NCBI RefSeq assembly: GCF_937123705.1
Contig: NZ_CAKZKO010000037.1
Location: forward strand, 184,961 to 248,960
Length of the DNA: 64,000 bases
Reading direction: 5' to 3'
Origin: an uncultured Paraglaciecola sp.
GTDB taxonomy: Bacteria > Pseudomonadota > Gammaproteobacteria > Enterobacterales > Alteromonadaceae
Part shown: in pieces, positions 6,992 through 16,038 of the stretch
Layout of the letters: each line of letters starts with the position of its first letter
Numbering within the stretch: position 1 is the first letter of the stretch
Program-made: the position numbers and the translations under genes
Notes under the pieces: generated by a model
What the model saw: the letters and a program-made list of their open reading frames with translations, nothing else
What the model was told of the DNA's origin: nothing
Databases searched by the model: none

Positions 6992-9049
6992 TTAACCTCC
7001 GAACTTAACTCTGACGCCAGCGTTAGCAATAAACCCATCGTTTCTCGACCAGATGTCTGTCGTCCATTGGCCGCTTGATGCTCTAATAGGTAAAAGCAGT
7101 GGATGTTCATCGCTTTGTTTCACATCCAGTAAATTTTCAAAGTTGATAAACCAACTGACAGGTCCAAGGGTGATTTCTCCCATAAGGCCTAAGTGCCAGT
7201 ATGGTTTTGAATCATCAAGATAAGGATTATTCTGCAAACTTTGTGAGCCGGTATAATAGGCTTCAAAACCTGCACGAAAGTTGCCATGCTGTTCCCACAT
7301 GGCAACAAAGCCAGCAGAATGTTGCGGCGTCAGAGCCATTTTTTTCCTGTCCTCATTATCATTCCCTTGTTCAGTCGCATCTAAGTACAAATAACTCGCC
7401 GTTAGTTTGATATCCTTCCAATAGTAGCGTAGCAAAACTTCAGAGCCGCGAATTTGACTTTCCCCTTTGGCGTTAATCAACCTGACCCTATCCAATACTC
7501 CGTTACTGGCAGATGAAAAAGCGTCGAGCTCTGTCGCATTGTCAACGTTCGAGCCAAACAATGTCAGACTGGTTTCAATATTTTCAAACTTATAAGTGAA
7601 GTCCAACGAGGCTGTTTCGGCAAGCTCTTCATGTAAATCCTGCATTGGCTCAAGTCTAGAAAGTCCTGCTGCTTCTATCTCTTCTACAAATGCTGTTGGT
7701 GCGTAAAATCCCCGACCGTAGGAGCTTCGTATGGTTAAATCACCCGGGCGGTAGAGTAAGGAAATTCTGGGACTAATTTGAGTGCCATACTCACTGTGTT
7801 GATCAACTCGCACGCTGTAAGACGTTGTTAGTTGATGTGACACTTCGTAGTCTAATTGTGCGAATATTCCGGGAACCTCATAAGAGTACTCAAACTCAGG
7901 GTAGCTATTTGATTGGAAAATATCAGACTGATAGGCCATGCCTATGACCCAGTCATTGTTGTCACTGTATCCAGACAGGCTACTTTCAAATAGATAACTT
8001 TGGTGTTTATCAACGTCCTTAACATCACCATAAAGGTGTTCATGGCGCTGCACCATAGCAGACACCTTAGTACTAAAGGTAAACGCTTTTAATATTGGCA
8101 AGGTGTATACCAGTCCACCATCGTTTCGGCGGGAGTGTTGAGATTGTTGAAATGGCTCTCCGTCAGCAACGATACTACCCTCTAGGGTTCCCCCTTCACG
8201 ATTTTCAGTCATATACCCAGTGGTCACGTAGAGGCTTTCCCCATTTTCCCCTTCCCAAAAAAGTCTGGGTCTAAGGGTATATCTTTCGTAACCTGCCAAA
8301 TCAATCCAGCCGTCGTTATCAATATCCTCACTTTTTTGATGATTGGCCCCAGCTGTTAAGGACCCCTTTAATGAATCGCTTAAGGGGGATTCTGCGTAGG
8401 TGGTGATGTCCTGTCCATCACGAGTCGTTAGGTTAAGCAAGGTCTCAGCATTAAATTTCTCACTAGGTCGTCTTGACACCAAATTAATGACTCCCCCTAA
8501 CGCAGATCCGCCATACAAAGATGATGCCGAACCTTTAATAATTTCAACTCGGCCCAAATCAGTTGGTGGTATTTGCAGCAATCCTATTGATGCGGCCTGA
8601 TTTCCATAAAGTGGCAAACCATCAGCCAATAATTGGGTATAACGTCCATACATTCCTTGCAGTCGAATATTAGCGCTACCCAATGCTGGAGAAGTAGTTT
8701 GCACCCGCACGCCGCCAGTCTCTGCGACTAACATTGAAATGTTTCCCGGGCGCATGGTAGCTTTTTCTAGTATTTCTTCTCGGTTGATAAGCTCTACACG
8801 CATGGGCTGTTCATCAGCAATTCGACCGGAACGAGTGGCTTGAATAATAATTTTCTCGATTGCTTCAGAATGGTCATGTTCGTCATGTTCGTCATGTTCG
8901 TCATGTTCGTCATCATGTTGCTGCTGGGAAAGTTCGAGTGCGGGGGTATTTCGAATGTTTGAATCGGAAGTGATGTCTTGAACAGCATAACTAACAGTAG
9001 TTGTGCCAAGAAGCACACACAACAAGGTGGATCGAGATATTGAATACAT
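6992..9049 (-). CDS. TonB-dependent outer-membrane receptor, His-rich N-terminus
   Basis: A 685-residue receptor. Residues 1-22 form a signal peptide (MYSISRSTLLCVLLGTTTVSYA). The mature N-terminus has a DEH repeat tract (about residues 46-60) likely to bind metal. The plug domain follows (IRLQGMYGRYTQLLADGLPLYG, VEIIKGSASSLYGGSALGGVINLVSRRP), then a 22-strand-type barrel ending in IANAGVRVKFGG with the usual near-aromatic C-terminus. The gene is divergent from a MerR regulator whose cysteine pattern suits divalent metals, and a MerR-type promoter lies upstream. Zinc or another divalent metal is the likely substrate, or its control; this is inference. Confidence 0.92.
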   Translation of the reverse strand: MYSISRSTLLCVLLGTTTVSYAVQDITSDSNIRNTPALELSQQQHDDEHDEHDEHDEHDHSEAIEKIIIQATRSGRIADEQPMRVELINREEILEKATMRPGNISMLVAETGGVRVQTTSPALGSANIRLQGMYGRYTQLLADGLPLYGNQAASIGLLQIPPTDLGRVEIIKGSASSLYGGSALGGVINLVSRRPSEKFNAETLLNLTTRDGQDITTYAESPLSDSLKGSLTAGANHQKSEDIDNDGWIDLAGYERYTLRPRLFWEGENGESLYVTTGYMTENREGGTLEGSIVADGEPFQQSQHSRRNDGGLVYTLPILKAFTFSTKVSAMVQRHEHLYGDVKDVDKHQSYLFESSLSGYSDNNDWVIGMAYQSDIFQSNSYPEFEYSYEVPGIFAQLDYEVSHQLTTSYSVRVDQHSEYGTQISPRISLLYRPGDLTIRSSYGRGFYAPTAFVEEIEAAGLSRLEPMQDLHEELAETASLDFTYKFENIETSLTLFGSNVDNATELDAFSSASNGVLDRVRLINAKGESQIRGSEVLLRYYWKDIKLTASYLYLDATEQGNDNEDRKKMALTPQHSAGFVAMWEQHGNFRAGFEAYYTGSQSLQNNPYLDDSKPYWHLGLMGEITLGPVSWFINFENLLDVKQSDEHPLLLPIRASSGQWTTDIWSRNDGFIANAGVRVKFGG
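8875..8910. repeat. Four tandem 9-bp units inside the TonB receptor gene
   Basis: CATGTTCGT is repeated four times without change and is followed by a partial unit. In the minus-strand gene each unit encodes Asp-Glu-His, giving the acidic-His tract of the mature N-terminus. The unit keeps the frame, so copy-number change would alter tract length without breaking the gene. Confidence 0.9.
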
Positions 9050-9093
9050 AGTCAGGTTCTATCGAATAAATTTATGGGCAACTGATATACTGA

Positions 9094-9124
9094 AGTATAA
9101 AGGTTATAGTGACTGGAAGGTCAA
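9094..9124 (-). promoter_or_regulatory. MerR-type promoter of the TonB receptor gene
   Basis: Read on the minus strand: -35 TTGACC (9124-9119), a 19-bp spacer, and -10 TATACT (9099-9094). The long 19-bp spacer with a small central dyad (AGTCACT) is the hallmark of promoters remodelled by MerR-family activators. The receptor start codon is 45 bp downstream of the -10. The same DNA carries the GGAAGG ribosome site of the divergent merR gene. Confidence 0.7.
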
Positions 9125-9125
9125 G

Positions 9126-9515
9126 ATGAAAATAAGTGAACTCTCTGGTGCGTCAAAGGTGCCAACAAAAACGATCCGCTACTACGAACAGATTGGCCTA
9201 ATTGCTCCTGCAATTAGAAATGATAATGGCTATCGTCTGTACCAGCCAAAGGATATAGAAACACTGGTGTTTATTCGTCGCTGCCGAGAATTAAATATAG
9301 CTATTGATCACATAAGACAGCTGATTGATGTACAGCAAAATCCTCAAGCTTCGTGTTCATTAGTGGATGAAATTATTGCCAAACAACTAGAGCGAATTCA
9401 GCAAACCCAAAGAGAACTTGCTTTGTTAGAAACATCGTTATTCGCTTTGGCGTCTTCATGTGCCAATCATAAAATAGCAGACTGTTCAATATTACTTCAT
9501 CTAAAGTCAAAATGA
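9126..9515 (+). CDS. MerR-family metal-responsive regulator (CadR/PbrR/ZntR-like)
   Basis: A 129-residue regulator. I chose ATG 9126 because it is preceded by GGAAGG and gives the normal family length; an upstream in-frame start at 9003 would overlap the divergent receptor gene. The N-terminus MKISELSGASKVPTKTIRYYE is a MerR helix-turn-helix with recognition Tyr residues. A dimerisation helix follows (about 75-110). Cys77, Cys112 and Cys120 match the sensor cysteines of divalent-metal MerR proteins; Cys77 separates Zn/Cd/Pb sensors from the Cu(I) type, which has Ser there. It probably controls the divergent TonB receptor through the 19-bp-spacer promoter. Confidence 0.88.
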   Translation: MKISELSGASKVPTKTIRYYEQIGLIAPAIRNDNGYRLYQPKDIETLVFIRRCRELNIAIDHIRQLIDVQQNPQASCSLVDEIIAKQLERIQQTQRELALLETSLFALASSCANHKIADCSILLHLKSK

Positions 9516-9597
9516 GATGACTACTGATATGAGTTTAAAGATAACATTGAATAACATGTTTTTAGGGGGCTCTAATTTACAGCATCAATCAGCAAGC

Positions 9598-10803
9598 TTA
9601 TTGATTACTAAGCCAAGTCAGTAGCTTCTGGTAAACCTGTTGATCTCCCAGCATCTGCAAGTGGTTTATATTGGCACTCGTCCATTGCCTAGATTCAGGA
9701 AATCCCAAGTCTAACTCTGCATTTTTGTGTTTACCTAAGGCACTATCAATTGATACTAAGCCGTCTCCTAATAGGTGTTGGGTTGTTTTCCCAGTACTGG
9801 TAGCGATGGCATAACATTGCACACCTTCAGGTAAAGGCACAGGACTGCGTTGGTCTGCGGTGAACTCAAAACGGTCTTTATCTAACCAGTCTGACTCTTG
9901 TATATAGCCATAACGCAGGTCGGTAATGCCCGCACTGCGAATTTTTATCAAACTCGATAAAGGTGCGGTATAAAAATGAGAGCCCAATATAAGATCTAAA
10001 TAATTGCCTGTTTTTTCCAGCGCGGCGCCATGGTGAGGTGTCCCTAAAAACATTATCTTTTTGAGCGAATCAGGCCAGTTATAGCCTGTACTCTGTGCCA
10101 CCTGATAAGCACTACGAGAAACTAACCCGCCCATGCTATGGGCAACTATATTAAGTTGCAGAGGCTTATCCGAAAAAGTTGTTAACGACTCAAGTAATTC
10201 AGCGAAGTCCTTGCCGTTATCTGAGATGTGACGCCCAGTATTGTAATGCAAGTACAGCACGTCCATGCCTAATGATTTAGCGAGCTGTGCACCATGATCC
10301 TGACCTTTGTAATTCCATTGCAGATCATTCATACACAAACCGTGAACCATAATAAGTAACTGTCCACGACTTCGTTCAACGATAGCTGAAAGTTGCGATC
10401 TATCCAAAGTTTGCCCGTTTACACGAAACTGCATTTTTATCGCAAGAGAATTGTCGCTACTCTCTAAGTAATCTCCTAACACACCATTGACTGCTGACAA
10501 TAAGTTGTGATTTTGTTGAGAGTCGGGTTGAGAATTTATGACGCTACTTAATATAGCTAACGGTTTATCGATGTTTTTGCCAACCATCTTAGTTATCTGG
10601 CGAACGTTATGATAAACCAGCCCTCCTATGCCTGAAACTTGCTCCTTTTTGCCTTGCGAGCTCCCACTCATAGGATCTATACGGCTATGCAATGATTCAA
10701 CGATATCGGTAATCGCCGTTACCGCATCTATGGTTAACTGGCTCACACCTTGAATTTTTGAACTCACTTTAATTTTATCATCTTCATTATTGGGGTGATT
10801 CAT
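9598..10803 (-). CDS. Alpha/beta-hydrolase, lipase/PGAP1-like
   Basis: A 401-residue cytoplasmic-looking protein without an obvious signal peptide. The oxyanion-hole region LLIMVHGLCMNDLQW and the nucleophile elbow VAHSMGGLVSRSA (GxSxG, Ser about 234) are clear. FLGTPHHGAALEKTGN and the late GDGLVSIDSALG region resemble esterases of the PGAP1/lipase_3 type. The first 130 residues are unlike the catalytic domain and have no recognised fold. It stands alone on the minus strand, so no pathway can be assigned. Confidence 0.85.
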   Translation of the reverse strand: MNHPNNEDDKIKVSSKIQGVSQLTIDAVTAITDIVESLHSRIDPMSGSSQGKKEQVSGIGGLVYHNVRQITKMVGKNIDKPLAILSSVINSQPDSQQNHNLLSAVNGVLGDYLESSDNSLAIKMQFRVNGQTLDRSQLSAIVERSRGQLLIMVHGLCMNDLQWNYKGQDHGAQLAKSLGMDVLYLHYNTGRHISDNGKDFAELLESLTTFSDKPLQLNIVAHSMGGLVSRSAYQVAQSTGYNWPDSLKKIMFLGTPHHGAALEKTGNYLDLILGSHFYTAPLSSLIKIRSAGITDLRYGYIQESDWLDKDRFEFTADQRSPVPLPEGVQCYAIATSTGKTTQHLLGDGLVSIDSALGKHKNAELDLGFPESRQWTSANINHLQMLGDQQVYQKLLTWLSNQ

Positions 10804-11062
10804 TTTTATCGGCTTGAAGAAATAAAGTTGCCAAAGACTATAGCAGTTACCCTCACTAAGTAACCGAATTGTAGCTAATTCAATTGACTGTTTATCTAAC
10901 TACGCAAAGTTTGCCATAGGTAAGATGCGTGTATTGCCCGTAAATACGCAAAAATACAGGTACGATTAATGACTTATGTAAATTGACACAAGGCAGAGTA
11001 AGCCAACTGCAACACTACGTAACGGCTGGCTTTTGTAATGAGCAATATTCGTATGCTTGCAG

Positions 11063-13396
11063 CTACAAGCTATCGTTGTTTTGAGATAGGTGATTAAGCT
11101 TCAGCGGTAGGTTAATTTGGGAAGACAAATACCATTTTAACTTCAACTTTTTGCCCGCTTGAGAAACATGCTCATGGTTTACTCCCTTCCCTGTACCTAA
11201 ATTTACCTGCGCATCGACGTTCTTATTCACATTTAGGACCAGAACAATCTTGCTACCTTTTTTAATCAACTTAGATGTAAATCGTGCATTAACAATAGGA
11301 ACTCGGCGCTTTTCATTAGGGATCAGTAAGCGTCTATTACTCATATCATCTGCGTAACTGGCGCGACTTCGGTAATTGTTTAAATGAAATACGTCACCAT
11401 TAGTGGTTACTTCATAGTAGTTAAAGCCAATATCTACATCTCTTTTATTGATTGCAATATCAAAAAAACCCGTAATCGCGCCACTAAGTTCCATGTCTTG
11501 CTTTAGTACAGCTGTTTCAATTTGAATCCCCCCTTGTTTGTTAATACTGTTTTGAATAACAGGCCAGGGTGCGCGATTTCTTTGCTCTGTTCTATCAGCC
11601 ATATCAATAGTCTGTTCGATGTACTCATTAGGTTTTGAGGACTGTTTTTGTGCCAGCTGATAATTTTGTTCGTGATTCATTTTTTTGTCTTGAATATAAA
11701 AACTCAATGCTTGTTGATTGAGTGCTTGTAGTGAGTCAGCAAACCGCCACTCATTTGTGCCCATAACTTGGTAATTCACTTTATTTTGCACGAGCTTTGG
11801 CTTGGATTTGTTATATAAGACGTGATCAAACCACTCAAAGACTACTTCATCTGTATCTTTTTCAAGCGCCACAGGGTCTAACTCGTAATTACTGTGATGT
11901 GAACCGGGCTTGTTTTGTGCAGACCTATGATTATAAGGGCCAATTAAAAGCGCATGGTTCGCATTGGGGTTATATTTATAGTGCTCGTGCAGATAGTTAA
12001 GTGCTGATATTTGACCTCCTTCAAAATAACCAGTAATGCTGAGCACTGGAATATTAATTCGTTGGTAATCTTTTTGATGCGGAACCATGTTTTGATAAAA
12101 CGCGTCATCTTCTGGATGTGCCAGCCATTTTTGTAACCAAGGGTTTGGCTTTTGGGCGATTTTATCGATATCAACTATTGCACGACCACTAGTATAAAGC
12201 TCATTTACTATGCTGTCGGTGCGCTGCCAATCATTATAAACACTGTTGTCGACCGTTTTGTTGTTCGTAACAAACAATGGCCATTCAAAGTTGCCGGTTA
12301 AAGCAATGTTGTTTTCGTAGGGTAAGCCTGTAATAAGATTTGCCGCAACATAAGGTGCTATCGCTTTTAAACCTTTAGGCATATATTTAGCCGTTGCCCA
12401 CTGAGTAAAGCCATTGTAACTCCCTCCGTACATAACCACTGAACCATTACTCCATATTTGCTCTGTGATCCAATTAATTAGTTGAGACGCATCTTTTCCT
12501 TCGTGCTCCCAAGGTACCATCTCATTACGACTTGAACGCTTACCACGAGAATTGGCTACAATACCGATATATCCGTGCGCTGCGGCATGCATGGCGGTTT
12601 TAATATGGGCGCCCTCATCGGCGTAAATGGTAAACTGTAACGCTGTGCTATTGGGCTTATTTTGACCTCGACTTCGTACAATTGTGGTTGATAGCTCAGT
12701 ACCATTTTTTAACTTCACCAACACATCCGATTGGATAACAAAGCGACGTTGTTGCTCTAATTTTAATATTTTATTAGAAACCGGGATGATGACTTGTAGC
12801 ACGTGATATAAATGGGTATTGACGGCAATATTAATCATGGCTTCTTGAGATAATTCCGCTTCATTTTGCAGCTGTTTGTATACATTAAACGCATAGTCTT
12901 TGGCTCCTGAAACCGACCAACCCAGAGCCAAAGACATTTGTACAAACACCTCGTCATTAAGCTTTTCAAATTTTCGCTGGATTAACTCTTTCGCCTTTAG
13001 CGCAAAACGTTTTTTCGATACCTTTTCATTACGTAGGGCGATGCGCGTTTGATGAAACATTTCGTAATGGGAAAATTCCAATGTGTTGCCCTGCTGCATG
13101 ATATTGCTTGAAATTAACCCAAACTCACCACGTAGCGACAACAAGGCAATTTTATTGAACATACTTTGCTGTGCAATTTCATCCCTTGTAAGGTTGTTGG
13201 CAAATGACTTTAGGTCACTTTTAAACGCCTCTGAAGATAAAATACGATCGACATCTTCAACAGTTGTTAATTCGGTTTCAGCAATAATGCTGGGCACTGG
13301 ATATTCTGGATTGTTTGTAGCATAGGTATTTTGTAATAAGTTTAGTAAGATAATGACCAAATAGATCGCCACTGTTGTTAGACTCGATTGTTTCAT
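11063..13396 (-). CDS. Secreted CocE/NonD-type hydrolase (X-Pro dipeptidyl-peptidase S15 family)
   Basis: With the ATG at 13396 the protein has 777 residues and begins with a signal peptide (MKQSSLTTVAIYLVIILLNL). A GGAAAA ribosome site precedes this start; TTG 13423 and ATG 13408 are in-frame alternatives. The catalytic Ser lies in VVMYGGSYNGFTQWA (GxSYxG), typical of S15 peptidases and cocaine-esterase-like proteins. LIGPYNHRSAQ probably holds the catalytic His. The C-terminal third (from about WPVIQNS) matches the jelly-roll domain of the family. About 250 N-terminal residues precede the catalytic domain and are unassigned. It is divergent from a CadC-like regulator, which may control it. 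Confidence 0.88.
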   Translation of the reverse strand: MKQSSLTTVAIYLVIILLNLLQNTYATNNPEYPVPSIIAETELTTVEDVDRILSSEAFKSDLKSFANNLTRDEIAQQSMFNKIALLSLRGEFGLISSNIMQQGNTLEFSHYEMFHQTRIALRNEKVSKKRFALKAKELIQRKFEKLNDEVFVQMSLALGWSVSGAKDYAFNVYKQLQNEAELSQEAMINIAVNTHLYHVLQVIIPVSNKILKLEQQRRFVIQSDVLVKLKNGTELSTTIVRSRGQNKPNSTALQFTIYADEGAHIKTAMHAAAHGYIGIVANSRGKRSSRNEMVPWEHEGKDASQLINWITEQIWSNGSVVMYGGSYNGFTQWATAKYMPKGLKAIAPYVAANLITGLPYENNIALTGNFEWPLFVTNNKTVDNSVYNDWQRTDSIVNELYTSGRAIVDIDKIAQKPNPWLQKWLAHPEDDAFYQNMVPHQKDYQRINIPVLSITGYFEGGQISALNYLHEHYKYNPNANHALLIGPYNHRSAQNKPGSHHSNYELDPVALEKDTDEVVFEWFDHVLYNKSKPKLVQNKVNYQVMGTNEWRFADSLQALNQQALSFYIQDKKMNHEQNYQLAQKQSSKPNEYIEQTIDMADRTEQRNRAPWPVIQNSINKQGGIQIETAVLKQDMELSGAITGFFDIAINKRDVDIGFNYYEVTTNGDVFHLNNYRSRASYADDMSNRRLLIPNEKRRVPIVNARFTSKLIKKGSKIVLVLNVNKNVDAQVNLGTGKGVNHEHVSQAGKKLKLKWYLSSQINLPLKLNHLSQNNDSL

Positions 13397-13483
13397 TTGT
13401 TTTTCCATTTCTATAGTTCGCAATAAATATTGGTCACACCGTATGATGTTGACGACTTAAAGTCCTGACAATGAAATGAAAAG

Positions 13484-13500
13484 TTATGACTTTTTATGAC
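13484..13500 (+). promoter_or_regulatory. Direct repeat TTATGAC spaced by one helical turn
   Basis: TTATGAC occurs at 13484-13490 and again at 13494-13500, start to start 10 bp, in the 148-bp divergent intergenic region. OmpR/PhoB-type winged-helix proteins bind such head-to-tail repeats. The adjacent regulator has that type of domain, so this is a candidate operator. Confidence 0.4.
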
Positions 13501-13544
13501 CGCCTTAATTTAAAAGGGCTGCGCGGCAGAATCAATAGGTATAT

Positions 13545-15584
13545 ATGAGCTGGAAAATTAAAGAATTTGTGTTCCATGAACAGCAACAGACGTTAACAAA
13601 CGAGCAAAACACGCTGAAAATAGAACCCATGATGTGCGAACTTTTAGCATATTTTTGCCAGCATCAAAATCAAATTATCAGTAAAGAGCAATTGCTTGAG
13701 GCTGTTTGGCATGGTCGTTACGTAAGCGATAATACAGTCAGTAAGCTCATTACTAAGCTCAGAAAAGTATTGCAGGATAATGCTCGAAATCCTGAATTTA
13801 TTGTTACTGTCCCCAAAAGGGGATATCAATTCGTAGCAGACGCTAAGCCTATTCAAGAACAGTCAAATCCCCATACAAAGAGTGGCACATCAACTGTGCC
13901 ACCTTTATATTATAAAGTCTGTTTACTCGCCTTGGCGTTACTCACTATTGTTACCCTTGTGTGGTTTGCGCTTTCAAATCATGCCAGTCCTAAAGTTATT
14001 GTTTCTGCAAAAGCGGTCACATCAGATAAAGGTAGTGAGTATTTTCCTAGTTTTGCTGCTGACGGCGAACGACTCTCCTACATGAATCATGACGGTGAAA
14101 GGTTCAAACTGTACGTAAAAAACATTTTTTCTGGCGAACAAGTTGAAGTAACTCATGGTGTCGGCGAAGGAGTTGGCCCGGGTAATTGGAACGATACTGG
14201 CACCAAACTCGTATATTTAGTGGCAACTAAAGAAAGTTGTCAGTACTTTATTCGCGATTTCAATGGCTTAGTCATGTCTGAGCCGACATTAATATATACC
14301 TGTAACCCCGGAAGTTATGGTGCCATTAAATTCACTCACATTGATAATTTGCTTATCTTCTCTGAATCTCCAGAGGTAGGAAAACCGTATTCTCTTTATT
14401 CATTAGATCTTGAATCAAATAAAACTCAGTGGCTTCCACAGCCAGATATTCACATAGGCGGGAATAATCAATTTGACGTACATCCAACTCAAAATAAATT
14501 ACTGATATCCTCTCCAGATGAACAACAGTGGGAAGGGTTTTATCAGTTGGATTTAGATACCCAGCGATTACGTTCTCTGTTTAAGCTTAACGCCTATATT
14601 TGTTGTGGCATTTGGTCACATGATGGTGAACACGTTGTGCTAATGGGCGAACATCCAGCCCGTGAAATCATTCAATATGATCTTGATGGTAGCAATGAAA
14701 CAGTCATATTTGCCGGCCCTCAACAACTACATCGACCTGAACGACATAGCAATGGCATCGACTATGCGTTTTCGGTAGCTAATTACGACTTGAACGTAAA
14801 TGAATACGTTATAAGTGCACACCAAACGCAGCCGATACTAAATGACACTTTCGACGAAAGATTAGCTGTGCTGTCGCCTGCTGCGAATCGAGTCGCCTAT
14901 ATTAGTTTAACGTCGGGAAATGAAGAACTGTGGTTGTATGATCGAGATACAAGTAACAAGAAAAAAGTCACGCAATTTGCAGATGGCCGACACTATTTAG
15001 ATTTGGCTTGGTCGCCGGATGAAATGAAAGTAGCGGCACTGACCTTGAATGGTATTCACATCATTGATCTGAACACAGGTGAGGCCGATGTATTGACCTT
15101 ACCCGAGAAGGAATTTCGAGGAATGTCATTTAAATCACCTCATCACGTTGCCTTTAGTATGAAGTTGGGCTCGGTCTGGCAAGTGGTTGAATTTAATTTG
15201 AATGACAATTCTATGGTGCGTCTTGATCCCCAGTGGAAAAGCATTCAATACGATACATTGCCAGAGAATTGGTTGTGGGTTGACCAAAATAACAAATGGT
15301 TTCAAGGAGAAAACCCAACACCTTTAAAACTAGCAAAGCAAAACTTATCCGTTTTTTATGGCAGGCAGTTTAACGTTAAGAAAAGTGGAGAATACATTGC
15401 GGTTTTCGATAGGCATCAGGAGCAACTTCAGATCTACAAAAATGGTTCAGATAAACCCTTCACCTCCCTAAATAGCCAAATAGGGCATTTTTCAATCAAA
15501 GGAGACATTGTGTTAATTAGTCAAAAGTCGTCAGAAACAAATGACAGTGATATTTACCAAACTTTTAGCGTAAGCGCTAAATAG
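13545..15584 (+). CDS. CadC/ToxR-like membrane-bound regulator with TolB-like periplasmic domain
   Basis: A 679-residue one-component regulator. Residues 1-100 form an OmpR-type winged helix (SKEQLLEAVWHGRYVSDNTVSKLITKLRKVL, then VTVPKRGYQFVA). One transmembrane helix lies near 125-146. The large C-terminal part is a TolB/WD40-like beta-propeller (for example GSEYFPSFAADGERLSYM, HYLDLAWSPDEMKVAAL). The topology is cytoplasmic DNA-binding and periplasmic sensing. The gene is divergent from a secreted S15-type hydrolase, its probable target. Similar regulators in Alteromonadales often accompany peptidases, but the signal is unknown. Confidence 0.88.
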   Translation: MSWKIKEFVFHEQQQTLTNEQNTLKIEPMMCELLAYFCQHQNQIISKEQLLEAVWHGRYVSDNTVSKLITKLRKVLQDNARNPEFIVTVPKRGYQFVADAKPIQEQSNPHTKSGTSTVPPLYYKVCLLALALLTIVTLVWFALSNHASPKVIVSAKAVTSDKGSEYFPSFAADGERLSYMNHDGERFKLYVKNIFSGEQVEVTHGVGEGVGPGNWNDTGTKLVYLVATKESCQYFIRDFNGLVMSEPTLIYTCNPGSYGAIKFTHIDNLLIFSESPEVGKPYSLYSLDLESNKTQWLPQPDIHIGGNNQFDVHPTQNKLLISSPDEQQWEGFYQLDLDTQRLRSLFKLNAYICCGIWSHDGEHVVLMGEHPAREIIQYDLDGSNETVIFAGPQQLHRPERHSNGIDYAFSVANYDLNVNEYVISAHQTQPILNDTFDERLAVLSPAANRVAYISLTSGNEELWLYDRDTSNKKKVTQFADGRHYLDLAWSPDEMKVAALTLNGIHIIDLNTGEADVLTLPEKEFRGMSFKSPHHVAFSMKLGSVWQVVEFNLNDNSMVRLDPQWKSIQYDTLPENWLWVDQNNKWFQGENPTPLKLAKQNLSVFYGRQFNVKKSGEYIAVFDRHQEQLQIYKNGSDKPFTSLNSQIGHFSIKGDIVLISQKSSETNDSDIYQTFSVSAK

Positions 15585-15833
15585 ACCGCAAACCTTAATG
15601 ACTTGTAACTCAATCAATATGTATTAAATAAGTAACGTCTTCACGATTGATTTGGTTTTCGGTTGAACAAACATCATTTGGGCATTCATGTGGACTAGTT
15701 TTTTGTCTATTACAAAATACAATTCTAATTTAAGCGCATGACAGAAGAGCGTAATATCCCATGGGAAGTCGCTGAATGAACAAGTAGTCAATGCAACAAA
15801 CAATGATGTAAAACTAAAAACGAGGGACTAAAA

Positions 15834-16025
15834 ATGGCAGGCACAAAAAGAGCGAATATAAAAATTGGCGCACAGGTTTCAATTGTTTTAAAACAAGATC
15901 AAAATACCGGCAGTTTGACCGAAGGGGTGGTGCAGAAAATCCTCACCAATTCACCCAATCATCCCCATGGGATTAAAGTCAGATTAGAAAGTGGACAAGT
16001 TGGTAGAGTGAAACTTATCCACTAA
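15834..16025 (+). CDS. ywbE: YwbE family protein (DUF2196)
   Basis: A 63-residue protein matching the YwbE family over its whole length: KRANIKIGAQVSIVLKQDQNTG, then LTNSPNHPHGIKVRLESGQVGRV. The fold is probably a small KOW-like beta-barrel. Its function is unknown. GAGGGA precedes the ATG at a good distance. It is convergent with pilE, with 13 bp between the stops. Confidence 0.9.
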   Translation: MAGTKRANIKIGAQVSIVLKQDQNTGSLTEGVVQKILTNSPNHPHGIKVRLESGQVGRVKLIH

Positions 16026-16038
16026 TTAAATGCGATTA

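Noticed and set aside
9003..9125. Longer MerR protein starting at 9003
   Set aside because: The extra 41 codons run through the divergent receptor start and its promoter; the family starts at MKISELS.
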